A DNA stretch of 64,000 nt from Corallium rubrum (lineage: Eukaryota > Cnidaria > Anthozoa > Scleralcyonacea > Coralliidae). Below the pieces are notes generated by a model. The model made no database searches, was not told the DNA's origin, and saw only the letters and a list, made by a program, of their open reading frames with translations. Location: assembly GCA_964035015.1 (NCBI GenBank), contig OZ035998.1, positions 36,832,128 through 36,896,127 on the forward strand, given 5' to 3'. Of the stretch, positions 22,120 to 34,010 are shown one piece after another. Within the stretch, counting starts at the first letter, position 1, and the number at the start of each line of letters is the position of its first letter. A program made the translations under genes and the position numbers.

Positions 22120-22391
22120 GGACGTTCTCGATCTGTTGGCGCGTGTACGACTCAAGCCAGAGCAAATACTAGGCGTCGTGTTGGTTCACGTTAGAGCCGT
22201 TAGACAACACAACAAATAAAAGTTGTGTTACTACAAATTCGTGCTTATAGTTATACTATTACAATCGCCATGTACTGAACATTCACGCAAGGAATTATAA
22301 TCAAAGCCAAAAATATATAATAGATTTTATAGTCTCACAGCCTCCAGCTCCGACTCAGTCTTGCAAAACTTCCTAACAAAATACTGACGTT

Positions 22392-22430
22392 TCGAGCAGA
22401 GCCCTTCATGATCATCAGCTTAGCAACTTT
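22392..22430 (-). mobile_element. Penelope-like end with hammerhead-like core
   Basis: The minus strand reads CTGATGA, then a segment with GGGCTCTGCTC, then GAAACGTCAG. CTGANGA, GAAA and GTC occur in the order of a hammerhead core. No reverse transcriptase is visible nearby. Confidence 0.5.
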
Positions 22431-22486
22431 TTACTTTGCTCTATCCGAAACACTGCTTACGCAGTACTCTACTTTTTTACACTCTC

Positions 22487-22632
22487 ACTGAAGGTCAAGT
22501 GCCGCGTGGGCAGTGTTTTGGATATAAAACAAAGCAAAAAAAATGGCCACTGCCTGCCTACTGAAGGTCAAGTGCTACATAGGCAGTGTTTTGGATATAA
22601 AACAAAGCAAAAAAAATGGCCATTGCCTGACT
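22487..22632. repeat. Direct duplication of 73 bp
   Basis: ACTGAAGGTCAAGTGC through AAAAATGGCCA(C/T)TGCCTG occurs twice in tandem (22487-22559, 22560-22632) with a few substitutions. Confidence 0.9.
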
Positions 22633-23791
22633 GACTGCCAAGATTTTTAATACTGACGAATACTGGCATCTCAGTCTCCCGCGTGAACTCGGTCAATATG
22701 GCGCCCATGTCAGATAATCACCTTTTCGGATGCCACAGAGTTGCCTGCAGAGGAGGCTATCTGGCGTTTGGCAAGCGGAGCCGGTCTTTCATCATACAGA
22801 GTAAATTTCAATCAAAACGTCAGTACTTCAATTCGTTGCTAAACATATCTTGGCAATTCACCAGCCTCCGCCTACAATGTAAATTTGGCAGTGTTCATAA
22901 CTGCAAAATGACACTATTTGTGGTGTAAAACGGTAATTTACACTTCGATAACCTATATAATAGAGTGAGCAAATGTTTTGTGTTCCTTTACTATGTTATT
23001 GTTGCCGTGAGAACAAATGCCTTTAGAGTTAAATATATTGGCATGCACGAGAAAAAAAAGATGCCGCGCTGTATTTTGGTATGTCGCATGCCAAACAGAC
23101 ACGACAAGTGGGGAATGAACCGATCTTTGTTTCATGCTATTTTTGTTACATTCATTGAATCCCACAAGTGTTCGCGGCACCATATATACAAAAAGTGACA
23201 TCCTCGCAGTCCAATATGTCCCGCTAAATTCAATTCAATTCAATATAAATAGATACTAAAGTGCCTAAAAAAGAAAACAAGAGGCTAATAATAATGAGAA
23301 TATATATTGAAATAGATCTTTAGTATTGTTCTCAATTGTATTAATCTCGCCGAGTGGTTGCTAAGGCCTAAGGGTATTAAACAATGCACAAATCACAAAA
23401 TTGATTTGAATACAATAATTGAATTATAATAATTGAATAATAATTGAATACAGAATTGATTCAATACAATCACAGCAAGTGACTCCAATACAAACTATAG
23501 CGTAATCTCTATCACTGCCTGAGTTCTACTTTAGCTAGTGTTGTTTTTTCAGACTCAGTTAGTCAAAGTGTAAAAAAACTGCCCACTATTAAAGACATGT
23601 TTAAGAAAACATTCAATGAGTACAATTACTAATTAGAACAAAGTCGCTTCCAAAGTATAGGATATGGAGTATTAGAGTGCTTTTTCATTACTTGGTACGC
23701 TGTTACTGGTTTCGTAAGCTAAGAAAATCAATATGTACTAAAGTATATTTATGTTGGAAAACAGGCTTTCGTCCCCTCTCTCATTGCAGCC

Positions 23792-24010
23792 TTAAGCCAG
23801 CCGCACACGAGAGCAACTAGCTGAGCTAACCGCCTCGCGAGGCCATTTGCTCAGCAAGATTCTCTCATGTGCGCGTCGTTTTTCCTGAGAATTTGACTCG
23901 CGAAGTCAAATTCTCAGGAAAAACAACGCGCACACGAGAGAAACTTGCTGAGCAAATGGCCTCGCGTGGCGGTTAGCTCAGCTAGTTGATCTCGTGTGCG
24001 GCTGGCTTAA
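23792..24010. mobile_element. Large foldback element with 107-bp arms
   Basis: Arms 23792-23898 and 23904-24010 are complementary with few mismatches and leave a 5-base loop. The element starts TTAAGCCAGCC and ends GGCTGGCTTAA, so the target may be TTAA. No ORF. Confidence 0.88.
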
Positions 24011-25402
24011 ATGATCGTGTCTTGTGTGACCTGCTAATTACATACTACAATAGTCACCACAAACAACTTACGAAATACAAATTTAATATAGTAGTCAAAC
24101 TGATAAATGGCAATGGTCAATATATATGATCACTTATTATCAATACAAGAATACTAACTATATTAAGTAGTTAGGAATTAAATCTTTATTTAGTTAACGA
24201 CTAATTTACATTTTTTAATATCGGAAGCGATATTGCTCAGGTATTCCTGTAGAAATCTAATTCACCTGCAGTTGCCAATGTATACATTTTTATTACTGAA
24301 GTAACAACTCAAATATCGATATAAGGAATAGTCTAGATCAGCGCAATATTTTGCCAAGCTCAATCTGTGTTACCACGAATAGATCACTATAATGTTATTG
24401 TGCAAGTTTCAAAATTGGAAAGGCTCCCTGCTAGTGCTTTATCAATACTTCCGTTTCTAGACTGGTCCTTATGAACCATGCGGGGTGACGGGGGCAGTGC
24501 ATGGAATGTTGCACATGCAGCTATAGACCTCTGACTACAGGCCGATCGAGGGATAATTACAAGAGCCGGACTATTGCCCACGGTTAACCGAGCTAATTCG
24601 TTTGATCTAGAAACGTATACTAGAGTATTGAAACTCATGCCATAAACTAAATTTGCAAAGAATTATAATCGGTGTAGCCTAACAGATGGAAACGAAAATA
24701 TACAGCGTATAGTGTAAATGGGGCTTATATAATATAATCCTGACAAATCCTTTATTCTATTGACTCACCAGTCAAACGGACATTCGATTTTAATCTGGAA
24801 TACTCGGAATACCATCCATTAATTAAGCTCTCTATATAGATTAACCAGAATAACTTATCGATCAGAAGAGAGATCATGCATTCCGAAATATTTTTTAGAA
24901 ATGATTACTATTCCGGAATATTAAATCTAAACGAAAGCGCCCTTAGAGTTTTGACTTCGCATAATCTTGGTTTGGAATAACAACCTAATAACTTATACAT
25001 ACACAAAACCTCTAAAGTGGCTGCGTACTGCGATTTTACACAGGCTACATGTGCATGATCTAAGTATATAGGTATACCAAAAAAGCTGCAAGTGTATTGC
25101 ATGGTCTAGATATATCGCAAACAGATTAAGGTATGTGATGTATATATTACCATGGTTTGAAAACATACAAGACATACAATGACTCTGATGAATGTACTCG
25201 GATTAGCATGCGTTGAATGTTCACGAATTGCCTCGCCTTGCTTGATTGCACAATTTCCTTTTGCGCACATATTTTTTTAGTTTAATTAAATGTAAACCTC
25301 CTTGATCTAAAATTAAACTTCCTTCGTCCTAAAATACATTAATTTGGCCTAAAATACATTGACATGGACAAAAATTCGATCAGCAAGGAAATTACTTGGG
25401 TC

Positions 25403-25518
25403 TTAAGGCGGTTTTCCACTAGGCGAAAAATGTCGCGCGAAGCGAATTTTCTTTTGTCTCGCAAGCTCTCGAGTGGAACTATAATTATAGCCATGTCGCC
25501 TAGTGGAAAACCGTCTTT
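25403..25518. mobile_element. Foldback MITE
   Basis: The ends AAGGCGGTTTTCCACTAGGC and its complement GCCTAGTGGAAAACCGTCTT are inverted with one mismatch. A GGCGAAAAATG/CATGTCGCC segment follows. Confidence 0.85.
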
Positions 25519-26611
25519 ATGTAAAAGTCGATTTACCAGATTTGAAGCTAAATTTCCTTCGTATATTTTAATATGATCATGAAAGTGAAGGTTTAATTTT
25601 AATTTAGGTTTAATACTAAATATATCGCATTATATAAGGGTTTGGAGGTACATTTCCGTAATTATTTGTTGTCAAATTTTTCAAATTTCATGAACATGAT
25701 TAGTTTGGTCTGGAATGAAATTTGCTTGATGTCACGAAATATTGTAGACTGGCAACGATTATAGTTATTGGCATGCTCGCGATTATTGGCATAGTATAAA
25801 TATGTAAGGTATATAGTATTCTCTATTAAGACTGAGTTTACATGGGACAGTAGCAAAACTTGCACGGTTTTCGCCTGTTTACATAGAACTGCATCCAGTT
25901 TTGTCAAAAGAACTGCATGTATACATCATGTAAGCATGGTCAGTACAAATTTCGGTACCGTGTAAATGGGGACTTACTCTAAGCTAAACTAGTCTAACTA
26001 TATGGCAAAGTTTCATAAATACTATAGATACTACATACAGTAGATCAGATCTACTGTATGACAACCACGTCTACAGTATGTTATATATGTACTACAATGT
26101 ATATAATTACTTATCAGTACTACAATGTATATAGATTAAAAAAAGAATAGTGTAAATAAAAAATTGACTTGACTTATATAAAATGCTGTGACTGTGTATA
26201 CATGCAGTCCTACATCAGTAGCATGCAGTGAGGCCGCCTGACACTTTTTGGAAATCATCTTAACCTGCGCTCTAATATCACTAAAACATTCCAGCCCACA
26301 AAATTTCCTGCTGTTTAAATGTTACCTTCTACTAAAAGGTAACACCAACAAACTAATGGTGACTGTCCTGTTCATGTCTTTCACGACACAGCGTCGGCGT
26401 ACCTGCCAAATTTTAAGAGCAAGTATTTGTCATTGATATGTAAGGTTTATATAGAGGCACTAAATTAGCGAAACAGTCATCCAGTCGGCCACTCCTACGT
26501 CCTAAGTTGATTTTGCTTCCATATTTCAGTTTCGTTTCCATCCAGAGTGAAACTTCTGTTCTTGTTCTATATACGCGGTGTAATATATTTGTGATTTATT
26601 ACAATTCATAC

Positions 26612-26650
26612 AGTCTACAAAACGTTCCGCCCGTTCGGGCTTCTTCAAGC
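26612..26650 (-). mobile_element. Penelope-like end with degenerate hammerhead-like core
   Basis: The minus strand reads CTTGAAGAAGCCCGAACGGG and then CGGAACGTTTTGTAGAC. The GCCCG/CGGGC stem resembles stem II, but the core residues are altered (TTGAAGA, GGAA), so activity is unlikely. Confidence 0.4.
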
Positions 26651-26952
26651 TAAGCCAGTGAAAAAGCAACAGCCGAAATCAAAATTAAAAATTGCATGGT
26701 TCACCAACTGATAACGCCACTTGTATATATGGAAGATCCAAATGATACAAAATGCTTGATATATATATTGATATAAGTTTAAAGTTTTATTTCTTAAAAA
26801 ATTGAAAGCTATATTAAAAGACTATAGCCTAAAAGACGCGAACTCCGGACAGAACTTACTCTTTAATTTTTATTTATGGCCTTCTGAGTTCTGATACAAT
26901 ATACGTCTTACTTTAGGTGACATGACGAAATACCCATTGTCACTCCCTAATT

Positions 26953-27216
26953 TTAAAGGCACAGCGTCATGTATTAAATTACAGCTTAATTACATGTTAT
27001 AGCTGCGCGAGACAAAAATTATATTTGTGTGCAAAGGAAAGGAGAAATATTCTTAAAACGATAAGATAGTAACTCATTAGTGCGTTTTCTTATGGACTAT
27101 TTAGTCTAAGTTTTGACGTGTGCATGTGATGTTTACCAAAATTTTAATCATGTGAACTTGAATTTGTCCACGAAGTGTTTCAAGTTTGCATCATGGTGAC
27201 ACTGTGCCTTGAAGTT
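26953..27216 (+). mobile_element. Interspersed repeat family B, copy 1
   Basis: It runs from AAAGGCACAGCGTCATG to CACTGTGCCTT and contains TTTTAATCATGTGAACTTGA and ATTTGTCCACGAAG. Other copies lie at 42757-42860, 48692-48915 and 50257-50600. The inverted AAGGCACAGTG ends suggest a MITE. Confidence 0.75.
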
Positions 27217-27565
27217 GGGCGTGCTCATCGTATTATGCATTCGGAGTTCATATTATGAAATCAGTTAAGAGTTTCAATTAAGAGATTATTTATATATCAT
27301 TTAAAAGCTAGGCATGTCATCCTCTTATACTTTATAATTTAAGCAGTAAAAATTATATTTCTGTTTCTGGGACCGGGATAGAGAGTTAAACTTTCCAACC
27401 GCGGCGAGCCACCGTGGTCCAGATGGGGTCTATTAATGTTGTAAATTCATAGTCGTTAGCGGTAGCGTTTGTATATGAGATGTAGTCAGTTTTGTCCGCA
27501 GGTTTTAATTTGGCGTCAAAATTATATTTCACCTTTTGAAAATGTATATGATGCATAGTATAGTA

Positions 27566-27611
27566 TATCTATATATATATATCTATCTATCTATATATAT
27601 CTATCTATCTA

Positions 27612-27674
<63 letters not shown>
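27566..27674. repeat. (TA)n / (TATC)n microsatellite
   Basis: Mixed TATC and TA units, mostly TA in the second half. Confidence 0.95.
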
Positions 27675-27677
<3 letters not shown>

Positions 27678-27905
27678 TTTTTCATGAGCAAAGCACAAAG
27701 AAAAATCATAAACGTATTGGATCTATATATATGTGATATAGACTCGCTTGGTTTTTAACGGCTGAGATAAGCTTAATTTTCAAAATTATTACGCCAATGA
27801 ACGTATGAAGTGATGAATTTTAGAAGTCATATAAAAACCTTGCCGTACGAGCGTTATCGGCTCTAAACACTCCTCGGCTATCGCCTCGGCTAAGCCCTCC
27901 TGCGC

Positions 27906-27908
<3 letters not shown>

Positions 27909-27965
<57 letters not shown>
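27909..27965. repeat. (TA)n microsatellite
   Basis: An uninterrupted TA run just before the pentanucleotide array. Confidence 0.95.
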
Positions 27966-27976
<11 letters not shown>

Positions 27977-27980
27977 TTAT

Positions 27981-28177
27981 ATACCATACCATACCATACC
28001 ATACCATACCATACCATACCATACCATACCATACCATACCATACCATACCATACCATACCATACCATACCATACTATACTATACTATACTATACTATACT
28101 ATACTATACTATACTATACTATACTATACTATACTATACTATACTATACTATACTATACTATACTATACTATACTAT
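27981..28177. repeat. Pentanucleotide array changing from CCATA to CTATA units
   Basis: About 18 CCATA units (27981-28072) run directly into about 21 CTATA units (28073-28177). Each block is homogeneous. Confidence 0.97.
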
Positions 28178-29439
28178 TTCAAAATGTCAGTATAGTATAA
28201 TTTTGACGCCAAAAGTTGCCGACATAATTGACTACATCTCATATACAAAAGCTACCGCTAATTGGGAATGATGCAATATAACTATGAAACGGCAACGTTA
28301 TTGGATCTCCATCCGGACCTCGGTGGATCGCTGTGGTTAGACAGGCTAACCAGAAAGTTGTTGGTTCGATCTCTATCCCGGCCGCATGCAGAAACAGTTT
28401 CTGAGTATTTGGGTTTGATGAACGTTTACTAACCAAACGTCTGATAATATAATTTTTACTGCTTAAATTATAAAGTATAAGAAGATGACATGCCTAGTTC
28501 TTAAATGTTATATAGGGGACTTGACGAAATACTCATTGTCACTCCCTAATTAAGTTGGGCGTACTCTTCGCTTCCTATCTGACCCTGTGTGAATATAATA
28601 TACATATATAATGAATCTACTGCTGGTGCCCTAAAATCATAACTATTCTCTTCATTATAATGAACTCTTGTCACAAATGAATTGTATTTTGGGCCGCGTA
28701 TATAAATATATTTGGTGATAGCTAAGCGACATGTTGTAGTAATTTATATAGTTTATTCCTGGAAGGCTTTTAACAACGTTTCAATCACTAAAGCAGTTTA
28801 CATCGAATTAACTCTTTATAACAATGACATGCAGTTTGAAAAAAAAACGTGTTGTCACCTGTGTGGGACAAATATTTTGAGTAAATAAAAAAAAAACCGG
28901 CTTCGCATCTTGGGTGTGATGCGCCCGCACCTTCAGTTCTCACCTTGTGGTGGTCTATCATCTTACAATATTAAGGTGCAATCGCTATCACTTCACCCCG
29001 TCTGCTCCCTGCCTTGTCTGATTAGTAATTGCATGCCATGCATGTGGCCTTTTTCCTTTCAGGATGTGCCCCTCGAAGGCGGCCCGCGCTCCTCTCACTA
29101 TTCTTGGCGGTGATCTTTCTTTTCTACAAGTGTTCAAGCTGCGCATGGGGAGTAAATAATAGATCTCTATGGTTCTAAGGACGGTAAAAAATACGAACCA
29201 CAAGATCGGACAATATAGGCGTATTAGGAAGGGGCAGGGGGGGGGGGGGGCAGGGCAATTGTACACACATCTCCCCCACAAAATATGCAAAAAAGGAGAA
29301 TTCGGGCACTTTCTGTTGGGAATTTCGGACAATTTCGATATGTTATGCTGTGAAATGTTTAAAGCAAAATTCATTGGCGCAGAGATACGTTCCGCATTCG
29401 GTGTAAGGCAGATTCAAGTCAATTATCTACTCACAATTA

Positions 29440-29587
29440 CAGTAAAAACCCGCCAACAAGAACCTACATTTTACCAAATCAGCCTGGGATAGGTTCTTAT
29501 ATTCTTATATATTCTTATATAAACAAATTCTCAATTTCAGCCTGAGGTTCTTAACAGGTATAGGTTCTTCTTGGCGGGTTTTTACTG
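29440..29587. mobile_element. Tc1/mariner-type MITE with TA duplication
   Basis: It begins CAGTAAAAACCCGCCAA and ends TTGGCGGGTTTTTACTG, with TA on both sides (29438-29439, 29588-29589). A related right end (CGCGGGTTTTTACTGTA) is at 53548-53565. Confidence 0.8.
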
Positions 29588-30910
29588 TATTCTGTTTTCT
29601 TTTCTCGCTCTCTTCGGATTTACCGTCACCATTTTTCGACAAGAAAATAATGAGAAATAAACAAGAAAAACGAAAACCGTACGATTCATATTTCGCGTAG
29701 GTGGCCACTGACCAAATTCAACGAATGCTCGCCGCTAGCAATTAAGTTCGACATGTTAGGCTCGACGTTTGAAACGACGTGTCGACGTCGAACTTTATGT
29801 ATTAAGTTCGGCACATGATAAGCGCGACGTTTGAACCGGGCCTTAGTCTCACGGAAAGTTCAGAAAGAACGTATATGTAAGAAACGTCTGGGAATTAACC
29901 AAATCTTAGTTGAGAGGAGAAACCAACAAAAAATGATGAAATCTATAGGATAGAAATAGAGCTCGCATTTATCCGATCATGCAATAGTCCATAAGTCACA
30001 AGCGCTGAAAATTTCAAATTCAAAAACTGAATAATTTCACAAAACCGAAAATTCACGACAAAAAGAACGAACCTTGAAAAATGACAGCACTAACGTTAAT
30101 TACCCAAAATATTATTCCTAATGATTTCTGGAAGGTGCCAAACATGGCAGTAGGGGGTTAACCACACTGGCCACACTATAATGTTCTCCCAGCTACCCAG
30201 TGTTACATATAAACACATTTCATGGATGGCGTCCGACATATGGAAATCAGCAGAAGCAAATAGCACGACAGCCCGGAATGATAAAAAGGTAGATAATATA
30301 TATAAAGTCCTGTCACGATTGTGGTCATGTCTGGACTGTCTTCCCTGTTCGTGTTTTCAAGGGCCCAAATTGCGTGTGGTTGATGACGTGAGGGAAATAG
30401 TAACTTGAGCTGATGATTAAACTATTAGTATCCGGCAAGTTCGATATTACAAATCATTACGTTTTGCCCACACGAAGAGTTACCACAACACAAACGTTCA
30501 ACAAAAACACAAACGTTCAACGAAAAATCTGTTGAACAAAAGGGGACAACCATAGACCAAAAATACAAGATTTTAGAAGACACCAGAATGACACCGCTGG
30601 CGCAATTGAAAACAACCGGCGACCCTTGGCGACAGAGGTCAAGAGGAACTACGTCACAAATTTTGGTGCGCCACTTGTCTTCGAAAAGTTCCGATCTTTC
30701 TTCCTGCATGCTCACTCACTCCAAGGACATGATTTTTGCTCTACTTTCGTGAGTCGTTTTTCGTGCTTTCGTTCAAAAATCGTGTTAAATGCTGTTTAAT
30801 TTTGCATAAAAACAATTGTCATGATAATTTATACTCTTTAGTGACATCGCTATGGAGATAAAACGATTATCGTTAGTCTACAACTGTGCATCATAATAAC
30901 AAAGGCGCGT

Positions 30911-30925
30911 GGGCGGTGATGTCAT
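30911..30925. promoter_or_regulatory. GC box and CRE/AP-1-like site upstream of the CDK5 activator
   Basis: GGGCGG (30911-30916) is followed by TGATGTCA (30917-30924), one base from the palindromic CRE TGACGTCA. Both sit just upstream of the TATA box. Function is inferred from position. Confidence 0.5.
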
Positions 30926-30939
30926 CTCCGCCTTGCGCT

Positions 30940-30947
30940 TATATAAA
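30940..30947 (+). promoter_or_regulatory. TATA box of the CDK5 activator gene
   Basis: TATATAAA lies 115 bp before the ATG, in a short GC-rich patch. Transcription would start near 30970 and give a 5' UTR of about 90 nt. Confidence 0.7.
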
Positions 30948-31061
30948 ACGGCGGGTCCACAACACAACCAGTAGCAAACACAGACGCTTCTTGAGAAGAG
31001 AAGAACCAAGAGTAGTTGTCATTGTCAAACGTATATAGCAAGTGAATTTATAGAAGTCATA

Positions 31062-31946
31062 ATGGGTTCCAACCATTCGGTGAATCGAAAAGAGATCCTT
31101 GAAGATTATGGTGTTGTGAATCATTCGAATAAAGAAAAGTTGATGAACCAGGCGAATGCGCTGAATAATAATAATAACAATACTGTGCCTGGTTTGATGG
31201 AGTCCATGGTTAAAGAGAACATCGTTCCGTCGAATCATGACATGCAGTTGGCGACCGCGTACCTTCATAAATACGCCAACGTGAGCAAACGGAGAATGAA
31301 GACAATCTTCAAACCTAGCGCGCCCATAAACACGAACAATACAATCGTCGAGAATAAAGTGTCAAAACTCCCTCAAACGAACGCGACTGCAATCTCGGCT
31401 ATTCGACCACCGGCAACGAACACCGCCCAGACGCCGAAGAACCTGTCAAAGTACAAGCTAACGCTGACTTCGTCACATTTCGGAATGAAATGCCTAGGAA
31501 CTTTTGTTTGTGCTCGTTATTTACGAATCCTACCACACTTGTCGGTCAACGAAGTGATAATGTGGATAAAGAATGTCGATCGCGCCCTCACGCTATCCGG
31601 ATGGCAGGATCGCACGTTTCTTACTATCCCAAATATAACATTTGTCTATCTGGTAGCGAGAGACGCTCTACCCGAAACTGTACATTCAATGAGCCAGCTC
31701 AAGGCCGAGCTACTGACAGTTCTCTACATGGCCTACACGTACGGTGGTCCCGAAATCAGTTATCCGCTAAAACCTTTCCTGACCGAGAAAAATCGTGCTC
31801 TTTTCTGGAAACGATGTGTGGCGATCACGAACAACCAGAGCGCCGAAATGTTGAAAATTAATAAAGACGCTCAGTTCTACGAAGAGATTCAAACTGAACT
31901 CGCATCCTACGGGTGTTTATTCCAAAGATCGGCAAAGAGAGGTTGA
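31062..31946 (+). CDS. CDK5R1: CDK5 activator, p35/p39 family, intronless
   Basis: This 294-residue protein belongs to the family that binds and activates cyclin-dependent kinase 5 through a cyclin-like fold (human p35 is 307 residues). MGSNHS fits an N-myristoylation signal (Gly2, Ser6), matching membrane-anchored p35. Residues 35-40 are poly-Asn, and residues 76-80 (KRRMK) are basic. The CDK5-activator domain spans about residues 138-282 and keeps the hallmark blocks HLSVNEVIMWIKNVDRAL (159-176), GWQD (180-183), FVYLVARD (194-201) and EISYPLKPFL (231-240). The start has A at -3 and G at +4. There is no intron, as in vertebrate CDK5R1/R2. Whether it is orthologous to CDK5R1 or to the ancestor of R1 and R2 is open. 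The linker between the N-terminus and the domain is not alignable by eye. Confidence 0.95.
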   Translation: MGSNHSVNRKEILEDYGVVNHSNKEKLMNQANALNNNNNNTVPGLMESMVKENIVPSNHDMQLATAYLHKYANVSKRRMKTIFKPSAPINTNNTIVENKVSKLPQTNATAISAIRPPATNTAQTPKNLSKYKLTLTSSHFGMKCLGTFVCARYLRILPHLSVNEVIMWIKNVDRALTLSGWQDRTFLTIPNITFVYLVARDALPETVHSMSQLKAELLTVLYMAYTYGGPEISYPLKPFLTEKNRALFWKRCVAITNNQSAEMLKINKDAQFYEEIQTELASYGCLFQRSAKRG

Positions 31947-32458
31947 GGAAGAAATTCAGCGCTTCTCCGAAGTCCGGTACTATCTACACCCGATGTGTCC
32001 ACTCCCGAACATGCGACACTCAATACCTATTGAGTTGGTGCCTTAACGCGAGGCATCCATTACATCTTTCAACAACGTGGTTTATAATATGGCTAGCCAG
32101 CCGAGAGAATAATTGCTCGGGCCAGAGGCGAGTCGACCAAACCGAAAACATTGATCTCAGAGAACATTCAACTCAGAGAAGGAGACAAACCAAAATTGTT
32201 AGGGTGAATTGGCAATTAAAACGAACGACACCCTTGAATAGGGGAATAGAAAATAGTTTTTGTTATCTAGTTAGTTAGGAAAATATATGTATATGAGCGA
32301 TATTTCCCGCTCATAATATATGTCTATATTTTATGTCTATATTTATATCTATTTGTATATGTGTATATATATATTTGTTAAGTCAGATTATCAGATTAAA
32401 TTAACTAAGCAATTGTGAAACTGGAGTTGTGAAACCAGTGTAAAATTTCACTCCTAGA

Positions 32459-32464
32459 AATAAA
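32459..32464 (+). terminator. Poly(A) signal of the CDK5 activator gene
   Basis: AATAAA is followed 24-46 bases later by a GT-rich stretch (GCGTTGTTTTCGTTGTTGTT). This gives a 3' UTR of about 530 nt. Confidence 0.75.
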
Positions 32465-32524
32465 ATCAAAATTATTGAAAGCACACCACGCGTTGTTTTC
32501 GTTGTTGTTCAAAACTTCACATAT

Positions 32525-33720
32525 ATGTTGACTCCACGACAGCTGTCGATAATTAAGACATAATAAACTTTAAATATTAAAGGTGTTCCGCGGCTATGGA
32601 GTATTATTTTTTAGCTTCTTGTTTGGTTCGACGTGTGAAAAATTAACGCAGTTAATAACAGTTGACAAAGAGGATTTCCTCTTGATATATACTCCTTGTA
32701 TACGCAGCGGAAACCATGCACTGGAATAAAGTGTTTTGACAAGCCAAGCGAACTAGTGAAACCTTAATAAAAAAAAACATTTTAAAAAAAACGGATGTTT
32801 GGAATTTGAAGTATATCTATATAGACAGCTGTTTCATAGTGTGTGTTTTTTATCGTGGTTAATATTTCTATCTTCGATGATGAAAGCTATTTTGACAAAC
32901 CAGCAGTCGCCTTTAAATGTTCTTAGTCATACTAGCTGATTCTCAAGATCTCCCGCTGATAGTTGACCACAAGGGTTATAGTTTTTAAATAGAACTAGTT
33001 TGAATTCATAGCTTGCCAGCGCATTGTTCTCTGGATTTGTGTTGGGAAACTATATACGTGTATACGTGTCCGCTTTTAGCTCGGCTGCCGCTGTGAGAAC
33101 GGACACTAAAAATAGTAATTCGTATCAAAAAGTGTTTTATCTCGTTATTTTGTGGGGCCCACTCCGGTACGTCGTTTCAAACGTCTGTGGTTTCTTCATA
33201 TTTATAATTTATACTTTAAACCGATGGACATCGTTAAAACAAAGGGCCAGGGAGCACATTACTCTTGACAAAGTTCTTGACCTCTGTGAGAACACAAAAG
33301 CACGAGATAAGGTTTATAAGTTATAATGTATTTGCCTTAGCAGTTAAAATGATCGTAAAACCGAAACGGTTTCCTCATTACTTTCACAAACGACCGTCGA
33401 AGAAGCGAAATAAAATTGACAAATGATGAAAAAAACAAAACCGAAAGGAAATCTCAACTTGACTAGTTTTCCTTTATATTGGTAAAATATGGTTTATTCC
33501 CGCGGTACGTCGTCCATATTTGGTCGCAAATTTATTCTACACAAACAAAATGCTTCAAAAGTTAAGTACCGAAAGGGACAGTAATTATAACAGCCAAGGT
33601 AAACTGTATTTTCAAAGAATTTTTGTGCCAGTTGCATGTCAACCCAGTGGTTAACCTTATGACGCGAGATTTCGATGAGATTTTCACCGCATTCTAGCGT
33701 CAGCGAGTGTTTGAGTACTC
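32525..33720. other. Intergenic DNA, nothing recognised
   Basis: AT-rich sequence with scattered TA runs. A 100-codon frame at 33024-33326 has no recognised domain and no coding support. Confidence 0.5.
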
Positions 33721-33727
33721 AGACACA

Positions 33728-34010
33728 TAGCCAGGAATTTCAGGGGGAGTCGAGAGTGGACTGGTGAAAAGGTCATGCGCCATACAGGCAGTCTGGGGCG
33801 CGTGCTTGTCAAAGAATATTTTAGAAATCATTGTTACACAGAACCACCATTTTCAAGCACGAATATTGAACAATTACATATAGTTGGCGAGTAACAGTTA
33901 TTTATTCATTTAAACGTTTCTCAGTTATAGGTCTTCGTTTCATAATTGGGATTGTGGGGAGGTGTACGACAGCCGTATAGCGTCCCCCCCCTGGCGGAGT
34001 CCCTGGCTTA
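33728..34010. mobile_element. Probable short DNA transposon, borders uncertain
   Basis: AGCCAGGAATTTCAGGGGG near 33728 faces CCCCCCCTGGCGGAGTCCCTGGCT near 33986-34009 as an imperfect inverted pair. No clean target duplication was found. Confidence 0.4.

Larger units (their letters stand above)
27305..28500. repeat. Large imperfect inverted repeat around microsatellites
   Basis: Left arm 27305-27535 and right arm 28185-28500 are complementary: CTAGGCATGTCATCCTCTTA against GAAGATGACATGCCTAG, and GAGATGTAGTCA against TGACTACATCTC. Each arm holds a degraded tRNA-like SINE head (right copy 28310-28400, with GGTTCGATCTC). The centre contains TA and pentanucleotide arrays. Confidence 0.75.

Noticed and set aside
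21841-22219. Tyr-Ile repeat ORFs on both strands
   Set aside because: They are translations of TA microsatellites.
30181-30715. Small ORFs upstream of the CDK5 activator
   Set aside because: They overlap on opposite strands and show no domain or splice support.
31490-31861. 123-codon ORF overlapping the CDK5 activator
   Set aside because: It is in another frame inside a strongly conserved coding region, so it is a shadow.
31913-32278. 121-codon ORF after the CDK5 activator
   Set aside because: It overlaps the end of the real gene in another frame and extends into its 3' UTR; no recognisable domain.
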